Below, piece after piece: positions 37,242 through 45,469 of a DNA stretch of 64,000 nucleotides. Both the position numbers and the translations under genes were made by a program. The notes beneath the pieces are model-generated. The model was not told where the DNA came from, ran no database searches, and saw only the letters and a list, made by a program, of their open reading frames with translations. The stretch's first letter is position 1, and every line of letters begins with the position of its first letter. Origin of the DNA: Paraburkholderia sprentiae WSM5005 (GTDB lineage: Bacteria > Pseudomonadota > Gammaproteobacteria > Burkholderiales > Burkholderiaceae); assembly GCF_001865575.2 (NCBI RefSeq), contig NZ_CP017561.2, positions 1,364,001 through 1,428,000 on the forward strand, in the 5' to 3' direction.

Positions 37242-38549
37242 TCAGGCTCTCCCCGGCGCGGCAGGACGTTGCGCGAGCAGCAGACTCGCGGTGTTCTGCG
37301 CGATGCGGTCGTTATTGATCATCAAGGGCGCCGAGTGCAGGTCGCGCAGATGGCGGCCGACGCTATAGGGCGTGCCGTTCTTGTAGCCCGCCATGCCGCA
37401 GATCATCAGCACCTGCTGGACGACCTGCAGCGCGGTGGTCGAGATGCTGGTCTTCAGCGTGTTCATGTCCGACGCGAAACCCAGCATGGCCGCGAGCGGG
37501 GCGTCCGCTTGTGCTGCGCCGTCGCGTGCCCGATGCGCGGCGCGCGCGGCTTCCAGCGCGACCGACAGACGCGCCTGCATCATCTGCAGCAGGCCGACCG
37601 CTTCAGCCAGCCGCAGGCCCGCGGGCGGCATCGTGCCGGGCTTGGCGCGCGCCTGCGCACGGAAGAACGCCTTCGCGCGATTGACCGCGTCGAGCGCGAT
37701 GCCGGTCCACACCGACGCCCACAGTATGTGCGACACGGGCAGCATGGTCTGATCGGCGATGTCGGCGAACGGTGTCGCGAGAATCTGTTCGGCCAGTCCC
37801 GTCGCGACGAGCCGGAAGCCCTCGCTGCAGGTGCCGCGCATGCCCATCGCGTCCCAGCCGCCGCGCCGCTCGAGCTGCGTATCGGCGCGCAGCGCCACGA
37901 TCAGCAGCTGGTCGGACGCGGCCGCGTCGGCGGTGCGGCGCGCGGTCACCAGGATGCCGTCGGCGTGCGCGCCGTAGGAGATCGTCGGGGCGAGCTTGTC
38001 GATCCGAAACCGCGCGCCATCGAGTTCGACCGAGCACGCGCTGGTGCGCATGTTGCCGCCGATCGTCTCTTCCGACGTCGCCGACGCGAGCAGCCATTGC
38101 TGCTCGGCCAGCTGCGCGAGCAGGCTCGCGTGCCAGGCCGAGGCGCCGCGATGCGAGTCGATGCACGCGACCTGGATCTGATGCATCGCATAGATCATCG
38201 CCGTCGACGCGCAGCCCTGCGCGAGCGTCTCGCAGATCGCGCCGATATCGGCAAGCGACAGCCCTGCGCCACCGTAAGCGCTCGGCACCATCGCCGAGAG
38301 CAAACGCTCGCCCTTGAGCGCGTCGAACGCCTCGGCCGGAAAGCGCGCCTCGCGGTCCACGGCGTCCGCGTGCTGCGCGGCGATGGCCGCGCAACGATGC
38401 GCTGCGGCACGCCATTCGGGACCGGACGCGAGCGCGGTCAGCGCCACGTTGGCAGCGGCGTGGCCATCGTGGGTCTGTGTGTCGGTAGTCGAGTTCGCGG
38501 CCGCCCCGGAGGCCGCCGCGGCGGCCTGATCCAGCAGCGGTGCACTCAT
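37242..38549 (-). CDS. Acyl-CoA dehydrogenase-like flavoenzyme acting with the carrier protein
   Basis: A 435-residue protein with acyl-CoA dehydrogenase fold. The N-terminal helical domain contains YGGAGLSLADIGAICETLAQ. The middle beta domain contains ATSEETIGGNMRTSACSVEL. The C-terminal helices contain MICGMAGYKNGTPYSVGRHLRD. Related enzymes in nonribosomal pathways oxidise aminoacyl groups on carrier proteins (for example prolyl-carrier dehydrogenases), which fits the adjacent ligase and carrier protein. The usual catalytic Glu position could not be assigned with certainty. It overlaps the carrier-protein stop by 4 bases. Residues 1-30 are Ala-rich and probably disordered. Confidence 0.82.
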   Translation of the reverse strand: MSAPLLDQAAAAASGAAANSTTDTQTHDGHAAANVALTALASGPEWRAAAHRCAAIAAQHADAVDREARFPAEAFDALKGERLLSAMVPSAYGGAGLSLADIGAICETLAQGCASTAMIYAMHQIQVACIDSHRGASAWHASLLAQLAEQQWLLASATSEETIGGNMRTSACSVELDGARFRIDKLAPTISYGAHADGILVTARRTADAAASDQLLIVALRADTQLERRGGWDAMGMRGTCSEGFRLVATGLAEQILATPFADIADQTMLPVSHILWASVWTGIALDAVNRAKAFFRAQARAKPGTMPPAGLRLAEAVGLLQMMQARLSVALEAARAAHRARDGAAQADAPLAAMLGFASDMNTLKTSISTTALQVVQQVLMICGMAGYKNGTPYSVGRHLRDLHSAPLMINNDRIAQNTASLLLAQRPAAPGRA

Positions 38550-38797
38550 GCCGCCGCCTTAGCCCGCTGCAGCTCCGTGATCGCGGCGGCCATCGAGTCG
38601 AGGCTCGAGAATAGTCGGCGCGTCAGCATACGGTCAGGAATCTCGACGTTGAATTCGTCTTCCATGGCAAGCATCAGATGCACGGTCGCGAGCGATGAGA
38701 GTCCGGCAGCATAGAGGTCGGCGTCGTCGGCAAGACTATCCACCGGGACATCCAGGCGTGCGGATTCGGAAAGGATGCGTCTCAATGCAGTCTTCAT
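38546..38797 (-). CDS. Acyl carrier protein-like (aminoacyl carrier protein)
   Basis: An 83-residue four-helix carrier protein. DLYAAGLSSLATVHLMLAME holds the Ser (near residue 35) that would receive 4'-phosphopantetheine. Canonical ACP has DSL; here GLSSL, as in the small carrier proteins paired with amino acid:[carrier protein] ligases. It is the first gene of the five-gene minus-strand operon, with a 4-base overlap to the next gene. It is not the fatty-acid ACP, whose locus would be fabD-fabG-acpP-fabF. Confidence 0.88.
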   Translation of the reverse strand: MKTALRRILSESARLDVPVDSLADDADLYAAGLSSLATVHLMLAMEDEFNVEIPDRMLTRRLFSSLDSMAAAITELQRAKAAA

Positions 38798-39153
38798 GCA
38801 GTGTTCCCCTTATGTTCGAAGGTCTGTCGGTTGGTGCCCAGCTCGAACGATCGGCGGCACCTGATTTTCGTGTGTAGAGTCCGGGCGGTGCGATGACCGC
38901 GGCGCGCGTGCGCGATGTCGCAGTGCCGTGATGCAGATGGATCTCGGTTGAGCCATCTGCGATAAGCGGCCTGCGCTTCATTGACTCGTATTTAAGAATT
39001 GTCAAGCCCGAGCGTCAGTGCGATGGCGCACGGAAGCGCATCTTTCGCGCACGTACCGTGTAGCCCATGATGAGGGACCGTCATGGATCGGGCTGCCGTC
39101 GCGCACGCCAGGCGTTGCCGGTCCGCCGAGATTGTTGACCACCCGGGGACGTG
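38798..39153. promoter_or_regulatory. Divergent promoter region, carrier-protein operon and GNAT gene
   Basis: There is no gene in these 356 bases. On the minus strand TTGACA (39000-39005), 17 bases and AATGAA (38977-38982) form a candidate promoter about 180 bases before the carrier-protein gene. The -10 box is weak. Confidence 0.4.
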
Positions 39154-39687
39154 ATGAACTGGAAAACGCTGGAGTTCGATCAGCTATCTGCACGTGAGCT
39201 ATACGTCGTGCTGCGTGCGCGCAGCGCGGTATTCGTCGTCGAGCAGTCGCATGTATGCCTCGACCCGGACGGTCGCGACGAGCAGGCCTTGCATGTGTTC
39301 GCGGTCGAGGACATGGCGCGGCCGATGCCGGTGCTCGCCTATGCGCGGGTGCAGCCCGGCGATTCCGAAGATCCGGAAGTGACGATCGACAAGGTGCTGA
39401 CGAGCCCGCTGCGGCGCGGCGACGGTACCGCGGAGATGCTCATCGAGCGCGTGCTCGAAGCGGTCGCCGAACGCTGGCCGGGACGCGCCACGCGCGTGAG
39501 CGCACCGCTCGGCTTGCGCGGGTTCTACGAGCAGTTCGGTTTCCGTAAGACGGAGGGGCCGTACCTCGAACACGGCGCGCCGTTCATCGGTCTCACGCGT
39601 CAGGTGCGCGGCGCGCCGGCGCGCTTCGGTTCGCGGCGCCGCGAGCGCGGCGCCGCATCGTTCGTCAACACGTTCGAGCTGTTGTAG
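39154..39687 (+). CDS. elaA: GNAT-family N-acetyltransferase, ElaA type
   Basis: A 177-residue protein of the ElaA group. RARSAVFVVEQ near residue 22 is the conserved first strand-helix element. KVLTSPLRRGDGTAEMLIE near 85 is the acetyl-CoA-binding motif, in altered form (usual R..G.G..L). The end of the domain reads RGFYEQFGFRKTEGPYLEHG. A 30-residue Arg-rich tail follows. The acceptor is unknown. A GTG at 39151 is an alternative start directly before the ATG. Its position beside the carrier-protein operon is divergent, and no link is evident. Confidence 0.8.
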   Translation: MNWKTLEFDQLSARELYVVLRARSAVFVVEQSHVCLDPDGRDEQALHVFAVEDMARPMPVLAYARVQPGDSEDPEVTIDKVLTSPLRRGDGTAEMLIERVLEAVAERWPGRATRVSAPLGLRGFYEQFGFRKTEGPYLEHGAPFIGLTRQVRGAPARFGSRRRERGAASFVNTFELL

Positions 39688-39779
39688 TGCGCGTGGGCCG
39701 GTTACGCCTGGTCAACCCTGCATCCAGGTCTGCCGCCGCTTAGCGGTGAACCTGCGTCATTGAGTCGTGCGCCGCGCGC

Positions 39780-41249
39780 TTAGCCTTGCGCCGGTCCGGA
39801 CCACGGCACGAAACGCAGCCACAGCCTGTAAAGCGCAGCGCGCAACTCGCTCGATCCAAGCAGCGACATGCCGAAGTTCGCTGCGCTCAAACCGAGCGCG
39901 ACGGCGATCGCCAGCAGCAACGCGTCGATCGAATCCGCGAGCGCGAGCGCGACAAGTAAAAACGCCAGATGCGCGAGCATATTGCGCACGATCGTCCACG
40001 CATGCAGTCGTGAGAATGCAAGCAATACGGAATAATCGAATAGCGCTTTCAGCACGACGACGAGCGCCGCGCCCATGATCCCGAACCAGTGGATGCCGCA
40101 CCACAATGCGCCGGTGAAGAACGGCAACTGCAGCCAACTGACGCTAGCCACCGCCGCGGGATGGGTCTGCGCCTGCAACAAACTGCTGAGGATGCTCGAC
40201 TGCCCGCTCAGCCACACGCCGAGGATCAGCACGCTCGCGACCGGCGCCGAGGCGGCGAGCTGCGGTCCGAGCCACAGCAGCAGGAACGGCTTCAGCGCGA
40301 ACAGCGCGACGATCATGCACGGCGTAAAAGCCCCGTTGAGAAACGCGAGCGCGTGGTGCGCGAGCACATCCGCATCCTCGCGCGACGCCGCCGACAGACG
40401 CGGAAACAGGGTTCGCACGATCGCGAGCGGCAGCAGGTTCAATCGATTGATCAGGTTTTGCGGCGTCGCATAGTAGGTGACGAAGCGCGCGCCGAGCAGC
40501 CCGCCGACGAGCACCCGGTCGAGCGTCGACGCAATCATGTTGGCGCCGGAAAACATCAGCAGCCAGCGGCCGTAGCGAAACAGGCCGATCATCAAACGCC
40601 AATGCGGCATGCGCATGCGGCGAATGTGGAGCGCGCGAATCGCGGCCACGCCGAGCAACAGGCCGGCGACCAGACGCGCGATCACGGCGGCGGGAATCGC
40701 GATCGCGAGCGACGGCGAAAAGCAGACGATCGCCGCGATCGGCAGCAACTGGAACAGCGCGGTGCCGAACATCTGGTTGATGTTGTAGCTCGCGAAGCGC
40801 TCGACGCCGGTGATCGCGCCCGCGAACACCCAGGTGACGTTCGCGATCGGCACGGCGACCGCGATCCACGGCAGGCTCGCCATCACTTCATGCTGGAACG
40901 TCGGCTCGATTTTTACGCCGTAGGTGATGTAGACGATGGTGGCCGCATAAATCAGCGCACCGCCGATGATGCCGGTGCCGAGATTCATGAAACACGCGCT
41001 CCAGAAAATCGGTTCGATCGAATCGTCGTTGGCCGCGCGGGCCTTGGCGATCTGATTTTCCGTCGCGAGACTGGTGCCCAGATCGAGGACGCTGAAGTAG
41101 CCGATCAGCGTCCACAGCAGATTGATCACCCCATAGCGCTCGACGCCCAGCAGATGAATGTAGGCGGGCACGGTCACGAGGGAAACGAAGGTCGGCGCAA
41201 CGGCGCCGGCAAAGTTGACGAAGATGTTCCTGACGATGCTTCTTTCCAT
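39780..41249 (-). CDS. Polysaccharide repeat-unit flippase-like membrane protein (Wzx/MOP superfamily)
   Basis: A 489-residue very hydrophobic protein with about 12-14 membrane helices. It starts RNIFVNFAGAVAPTFVSLVT and contains GTSLATENQIAKARA after the second helix, both typical of O-antigen translocases. It would move undecaprenyl-linked repeat units, such as those begun by the WcaJ homologue, across the inner membrane. The gene stands alone, divergent from the hydrolase gene. Confidence 0.85.
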   Translation of the reverse strand: MERSIVRNIFVNFAGAVAPTFVSLVTVPAYIHLLGVERYGVINLLWTLIGYFSVLDLGTSLATENQIAKARAANDDSIEPIFWSACFMNLGTGIIGGALIYAATIVYITYGVKIEPTFQHEVMASLPWIAVAVPIANVTWVFAGAITGVERFASYNINQMFGTALFQLLPIAAIVCFSPSLAIAIPAAVIARLVAGLLLGVAAIRALHIRRMRMPHWRLMIGLFRYGRWLLMFSGANMIASTLDRVLVGGLLGARFVTYYATPQNLINRLNLLPLAIVRTLFPRLSAASREDADVLAHHALAFLNGAFTPCMIVALFALKPFLLLWLGPQLAASAPVASVLILGVWLSGQSSILSSLLQAQTHPAAVASVSWLQLPFFTGALWCGIHWFGIMGAALVVVLKALFDYSVLLAFSRLHAWTIVRNMLAHLAFLLVALALADSIDALLLAIAVALGLSAANFGMSLLGSSELRAALYRLWLRFVPWSGPAQG

Positions 41250-41603
41250 GTTCCATTGTCCGGCCGTTGAGGCGTGAGCCTATCGTGTGATTTTTCTCGT
41301 CGGCGTTGCCGCTGGATAGAGACATTTTCGCGCGCACATGGGCGGCGGCGGGAACGCGTCGCAGTGTTGCATCTTGCCCCCAGGTGCCGCGTGGCTGTGT
41401 GGGTGGCCGTACAGATAGCCGCGATTGGGCGGGGGTTAAATGTCAGAGGTGTCGATGCGCGGGCATGCTGCACTGCACCACCTGGCCATCGAAGCGCAAG
41501 CGCAGCTCGAATCGGAGTCCAAACGAATGCGGTGGGACGCACATAACGGGAACAGCACCTTTGTTGTAATGACTTGAAAGAAAGAAACCGTAAGGAGCGG
41601 ACT
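41250..41603. promoter_or_regulatory. Divergent upstream region of flippase and hydrolase genes
   Basis: This 354-base gap has no supported gene and should contain both promoters. AAGGAG lies 6 bases before a GTG at 41604, which fixes the hydrolase start. No clear -35/-10 pair or operator was identified. Confidence 0.4.
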
Positions 41604-43463
41604 GTGAGACCCATCGTCTTCGACGGCAACTTCGGCTGGTTGCATTCAGCCCACGGCCCGGATGGCGTTGTGATGTGTTCCCCGTTTGGCTACGACGCGC
41701 TGTGCACCTATCGCGGCATGCGCCGGCTCGCCGAGCGACTCGCCGCGCGCGGCATGCCGGTGCTGCGCTTCGACTACCCGGCGACCGGCGATTCAGCCGG
41801 CGATCCGAGCGACGCCGGCCTGTGGCGCGCGTGGATCGACAGCGTCAAACAGGCGGTCGCGCAGCTGCGCGCGGCGACCGGCGTCGAGCGTGTGACCGTG
41901 TGCGGTTTGCGTCTTGGCGGCATGCTGGCCGCGCTCGCCGCGCAGGAACTCGGCGACGTCCACGGTCTGGTGCTGATGTCGCCGGTGCTCTCGGGCAAGA
42001 CCTACCAGCGCGAATTGCGCGCGCATTACCGGCAGTGGCTGAAGTTGCCGGCCGCGATGGATTGCGTGGTCGAGCCCGATACCGACGAGTTCGTCGAAGC
42101 CTATGGATTCCGCATGTATCGCGACACGCTCCAAAGCCTGCACGCGGCGGAGCTGTTTCGCGCGACGAGCCGGCCGGCCGCGCGCGTGTTGCTGCTCGAT
42201 TCGCTCAACCCTGTGCGTACCGATGCGCTCGCCGCCTATTACACGAAACATGGCGTGGAAGTCGAGCGTCGCCCGTTCGACGAATATAGCCGCTTCATGA
42301 TGGAGCCGCTCGACAGCGAGATACCGCACGCCGCGTTCGAATCCATCGAGAACTGGCTGGCGGCGGGTGGTGCGCGAGCTCACGGCATGGCGAGCGTGCC
42401 CCGGCGAGGCGAAGAGCCGGCGAGCGGTCACCATGTCGCGCCGGGGTTGCGCGAAACACCGGTGTGGCTGAACGACGGCAAGGTGTTCGGCATCTACTGC
42501 CTGCCCGACGGCGCCGCGGCGGCGAGCGCGCCCGCGGTGCTGCTGCTCAATACGGGCGCGGTGTCGCGGATCGGCAATGGGCGTTTCGGCGTGCATTTCG
42601 CGCGGCGCCTCGCGCGCCAGGGGATCGCGTCGCTGCGCATCGACGTCGGCGGTGTCGGCGACAGCATGCCGTCGTGCGACACGCTGAGCCTCGACGCGCT
42701 GTACTCGCAGTCGAGCGCCGACGATGCGGCGTGCGCATCGCGCTGGCTCGCCGCGCGCGGCCATGCCGGCGCGGTGCTGCTTGGCATCTGCTCCGGCGCC
42801 TACACCGGCCTGCATGCGGCGACGCGCGAACCGGCGGTGGTGGGCGCGGTGATCGTCAACGTGCAGAAGTTCAGATGGCATAACGTCTGCGACGAACACG
42901 GCAAGCCGATGATCCCGGTGTCCGAGTTCGGTTCGACGCGCAACTACATGCGCTCGATGAAGCAGCCCGGCAAGTGGCTGCGCATGCTCAAGGGGGAGAC
43001 CGGCGGCTGGCGCATCCTGCGCGAGGTGGTGGTGCGCCACCTCGCACGGACCGGCGAAACGCTGGCGGACCGCATCGAGCAGCTGTGCGGCCTCCAGCTC
43101 GGCGCGCGCGAGGAGCGGCATATGTTCGCCAGCCTCGATGCGCGGGGCGTCGACACGCATCTGGTGTTCGGTGTGCTGGACGAAGGCGTCGAGGAACTCG
43201 AGCGCTACTTCGGCGTGCGCGGTGCGCGGCTCGCGCGCTTCGCCCGCATTCACGTGGCCTTCTGCAAGCACACCGATCACGCGATCCTGTCGTCGGTGGC
43301 GCAGCAAAACATCATGTCCTACGTCGAGAACGTCTATCGCGACGGCTTTGCGAAGCTGCGTCAACCCCGCGGCGCGGCCCTCGACGGCGAGCTGCGCAGG
43401 CAGCAACCGGAGCATGACGAAGATCGCGGCGCGGACGCGTTGCGTCCGTTCGAAGAAGCATAG
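41604..43463 (+). CDS. Two-domain alpha/beta-hydrolase protein, probably exopolysaccharide-associated
   Basis: About 619 residues with two tandem alpha/beta-hydrolase domains (residues 1-265 and 290-570). Domain 1 has the nucleophile-elbow sequence VCGLRLGGM, where the expected Ser/Cys is Arg. Domain 2 has LLGICSGAY, where the elbow residue is Cys. Each has a FDYPATGDSAGD- or IDVGGVGDS-like strand typical of serine aminopeptidase-like hydrolases. Such proteins occur in exopolysaccharide and exosortase loci, possibly as deacylases or pseudoenzymes. The GTG at 41604 is chosen because AAGGAG is 6 bases upstream. The next gene begins 14 bases after the stop, so the two are cotranscribed. Confidence 0.78.
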   Translation: MRPIVFDGNFGWLHSAHGPDGVVMCSPFGYDALCTYRGMRRLAERLAARGMPVLRFDYPATGDSAGDPSDAGLWRAWIDSVKQAVAQLRAATGVERVTVCGLRLGGMLAALAAQELGDVHGLVLMSPVLSGKTYQRELRAHYRQWLKLPAAMDCVVEPDTDEFVEAYGFRMYRDTLQSLHAAELFRATSRPAARVLLLDSLNPVRTDALAAYYTKHGVEVERRPFDEYSRFMMEPLDSEIPHAAFESIENWLAAGGARAHGMASVPRRGEEPASGHHVAPGLRETPVWLNDGKVFGIYCLPDGAAAASAPAVLLLNTGAVSRIGNGRFGVHFARRLARQGIASLRIDVGGVGDSMPSCDTLSLDALYSQSSADDAACASRWLAARGHAGAVLLGICSGAYTGLHAATREPAVVGAVIVNVQKFRWHNVCDEHGKPMIPVSEFGSTRNYMRSMKQPGKWLRMLKGETGGWRILREVVVRHLARTGETLADRIEQLCGLQLGAREERHMFASLDARGVDTHLVFGVLDEGVEELERYFGVRGARLARFARIHVAFCKHTDHAILSSVAQQNIMSYVENVYRDGFAKLRQPRGAALDGELRRQQPEHDEDRGADALRPFEEA

Positions 43464-43477
43464 GGAGTGTGTGCGAA

Positions 43478-44629
43478 ATGAATCGGATAGTTGAACCAGG
43501 CAATCCGCTCGCGACACAGGGCGGGACTGCCGCCGCGCTTCGCGAACTGACCGTGCAGCCGGTGATTCTCGCGGGCGGCTCCGCTACGAGGCCGTGGCCG
43601 CTGTCGCGCGAACGCGATCGAAAGCAGCTGATCGGGCTGATGGACGAGCAATCGCTGCTCGAAGCGACGCTGCGCCGGCTCGACGACGCGTTCGACGCGT
43701 TCGACCCGGCCGCTCACGACGCGGCGCGCACCGCGCCGCTGGCCGTACCGCTGGTGGTCTGCGCCGAGGAACCGCGGCTGCCGACGCTCGAGCGCGTCGG
43801 GCAGTACCGCAAGCCGGTGCGCATGCTGCTCGAACCGGTGGCGCGCAACACCGCGCCGGCGCTCAGCGTCGCGGCGCTCGCCGCGCGTGCGTCGAGCGTG
43901 GCCGGCGACGATCCGATCCTCGTCGCGCTGTCCGCCGATCATCCGATCGCCGATCGCGCGGCGTTCGGCGCGGCGCTCAACGAGGCGCTCGGGTATGCGT
44001 CGCGCGGCGCGATCGTCACGCTCGGGGTGCCGCCGCAGCGCGCGGCGACCGGCTACGGCTATATCCGCACGGCCGCGGCATTGGGCGACCGGGGGGCGCG
44101 GGGGATCGCGCGCTTCGTCGAAAAGCCCGATGCCGAACGGGCCGAGCGCTATTTGGCGTCCGGCGAGTACTGGTGGAACAGCGGCATATTCGTGGTGCGC
44201 GCGTCAGTGTGGCTAGACGCGATCGGCCTGTGCCGTCCGCTGATCGCGGCGGCCTGCAAGGACGCATTCGCGGGCGCGAGCGTCGACGACACCGGCGCGT
44301 GGCATCTCGCGCGCGACGCGTTCGCCGCATGTCCTGCCGACTCGGTCGACCATGCGGTGATGGCACGCATCGGCAGCGACGCGCGCCTCGTCGGCGTGAC
44401 GGTGCGGCTCGACGCGGGCGGCTCGCACGTCGGCGCAGCGGACTCGGTGCGGGATGCGTCGAGCAAGGTCGCGCGGCCGTGGGGCTTTGATGATCCGCTC
44501 GGACGTGGCGCGCGCTTTCAGGTGGCGTCGGGCGGCTATCCCGGCGAAGACGACCTGGTGCGCTTCGACGATCGGTACGGCCGCGGGCAGGGGAGCGCCC
44601 ATGCGCGCCACGGCACTTCAGGCCGATAA
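43478..44629 (+). CDS. Mannose-1-phosphate guanylyltransferase-like protein, truncated and motif-altered
   Basis: A 383-residue nucleotidyltransferase-fold protein. The signature region reads ILAGGSATRPWPLSR (residues 30-44) where active enzymes have LAGGSGTRLWPLSR, followed by RDRKQLI for the usual YPKQFL. Downstream, LEPVARNTAPA, LSADHPIAD, ATGYGYI, FVEKPD and EYWWNSGIFV are well conserved. The linker VARPWGFDDPLGRGARFQV starts the cupin-like isomerase domain of type II enzymes, but the protein ends about 40 residues later. Normal length is about 470. It may have reduced or regulatory activity. The ATG at 43478 is preferred to a GTG at 43469. Confidence 0.8.
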   Translation: MNRIVEPGNPLATQGGTAAALRELTVQPVILAGGSATRPWPLSRERDRKQLIGLMDEQSLLEATLRRLDDAFDAFDPAAHDAARTAPLAVPLVVCAEEPRLPTLERVGQYRKPVRMLLEPVARNTAPALSVAALAARASSVAGDDPILVALSADHPIADRAAFGAALNEALGYASRGAIVTLGVPPQRAATGYGYIRTAAALGDRGARGIARFVEKPDAERAERYLASGEYWWNSGIFVVRASVWLDAIGLCRPLIAAACKDAFAGASVDDTGAWHLARDAFAACPADSVDHAVMARIGSDARLVGVTVRLDAGGSHVGAADSVRDASSKVARPWGFDDPLGRGARFQVASGGYPGEDDLVRFDDRYGRGQGSAHARHGTSGR

Positions 44630-45164
44630 GCCAGCCGATGAAGCGCCGCCGCCGTCATTCGACGAGCGGCGCTTTCGGCATGCGCTCGGGCGCTTCGCGA
44701 CCGGCGTGGTGGTGATCTCGACCGGCAGCGGCGAGAGCCTTCACGCGATGACCGCCAACGCGTTCATGTCGGGGTCGTTGAAGCCGCCGCTGATCGTCGT
44801 CTCGGTCGGGCATCGGGCGCGCATGCATGCGCGGCTGATGGATGCCGAGCTATTCGGCGTCAGCGTGCTATCGGCAGCGCAGGAGCCGTACAGCCGCCAT
44901 TTCGCGGGCGAGGCGCAAAGCCGCTTCGCGCCGCCTTGCGCGCCGCGCTTCGCGGCGGTCGACGGCCTCGTCGGCGTCGTGCTGCTCGAGCACGCGGCTG
45001 CGCGCTTCGCCGCGCGCGTGGTGGACCGCCATGCGTGCGGCGACCATACGCTGTTCGTCGGCGAGGTGCTGGTGTTCTCGCTCGACGAGCACGCGCCGCT
45101 GCTGTTCTTCGGCGGCCGCTATACGTCGGTCGCGGCGAGCGCGTCGAACGAAGATTCGGTGTGA
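44601..45164 (+). CDS. Flavin reductase-like FMN-binding protein
   Basis: A 187-residue split-barrel flavin reductase. FRHALGRFATGVVVISTG starts the domain and AMTANAFMSGSLKPPLIVVS is the flavin-binding element. GDHTLFVGEV is the C-terminal family motif. It would supply reduced FMN to a two-component monooxygenase using NAD(P)H. It overlaps the guanylyltransferase-like gene by 29 bases, with GGGAG 6 bases before the ATG. No monooxygenase gene is adjacent; the nearest FMNH2 user is SsuD, 16 kb away, which also lacks its usual SsuE here. Confidence 0.85.
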   Translation: MRATALQADKPADEAPPPSFDERRFRHALGRFATGVVVISTGSGESLHAMTANAFMSGSLKPPLIVVSVGHRARMHARLMDAELFGVSVLSAAQEPYSRHFAGEAQSRFAPPCAPRFAAVDGLVGVVLLEHAAARFAARVVDRHACGDHTLFVGEVLVFSLDEHAPLLFFGGRYTSVAASASNEDSV

Positions 45165-45469
45165 TGCCGAATGCTGACCAGACCCGCGTAAATCAGACGA
45201 TTTCATCTCGCAACGTGCGAATGCGCACTAATCAAAGCCCGCAACGCAGGCACGCTTTGACGAGCGAGCTGTGTGCCTGGCGAAACAGATGGCGTTACAT
45301 GAAAGAAACAAATCTTCAGAGGGATAACCCTGTCAGGAAGTGTCCCAACTGGCGCATCTGTTTTGAAGCTAGCAACGTATCGAAAAACGATCCTATTTGC
45401 ATAGCAACGATACGTACGGGCCCTTCATTCACAGGCCACGCGGGGTCAACACCGCTTCGGGGATATGTC
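45165..45469. other. Intergenic stretch before the FadR-type regulator
   Basis: There is no gene in these 305 bases. The stretch is AT-richer than its neighbours and should contain the promoter of the regulator. No operator was identified. Confidence 0.4.

Noticed and set aside
36237..38714. 825-codon plus-strand open frame
   Set aside because: It is antisense to the ligase and acyl-CoA dehydrogenase genes. Its composition (His/Arg/Ala/Gly-rich, no domain) is that of a GC3 shadow, while the minus strand carries clear families with coupled starts.
41793..43517. 574-codon minus-strand frame
   Set aside because: Antisense to the alpha/beta-hydrolase gene; Arg/His/Ala-biased shadow translation.
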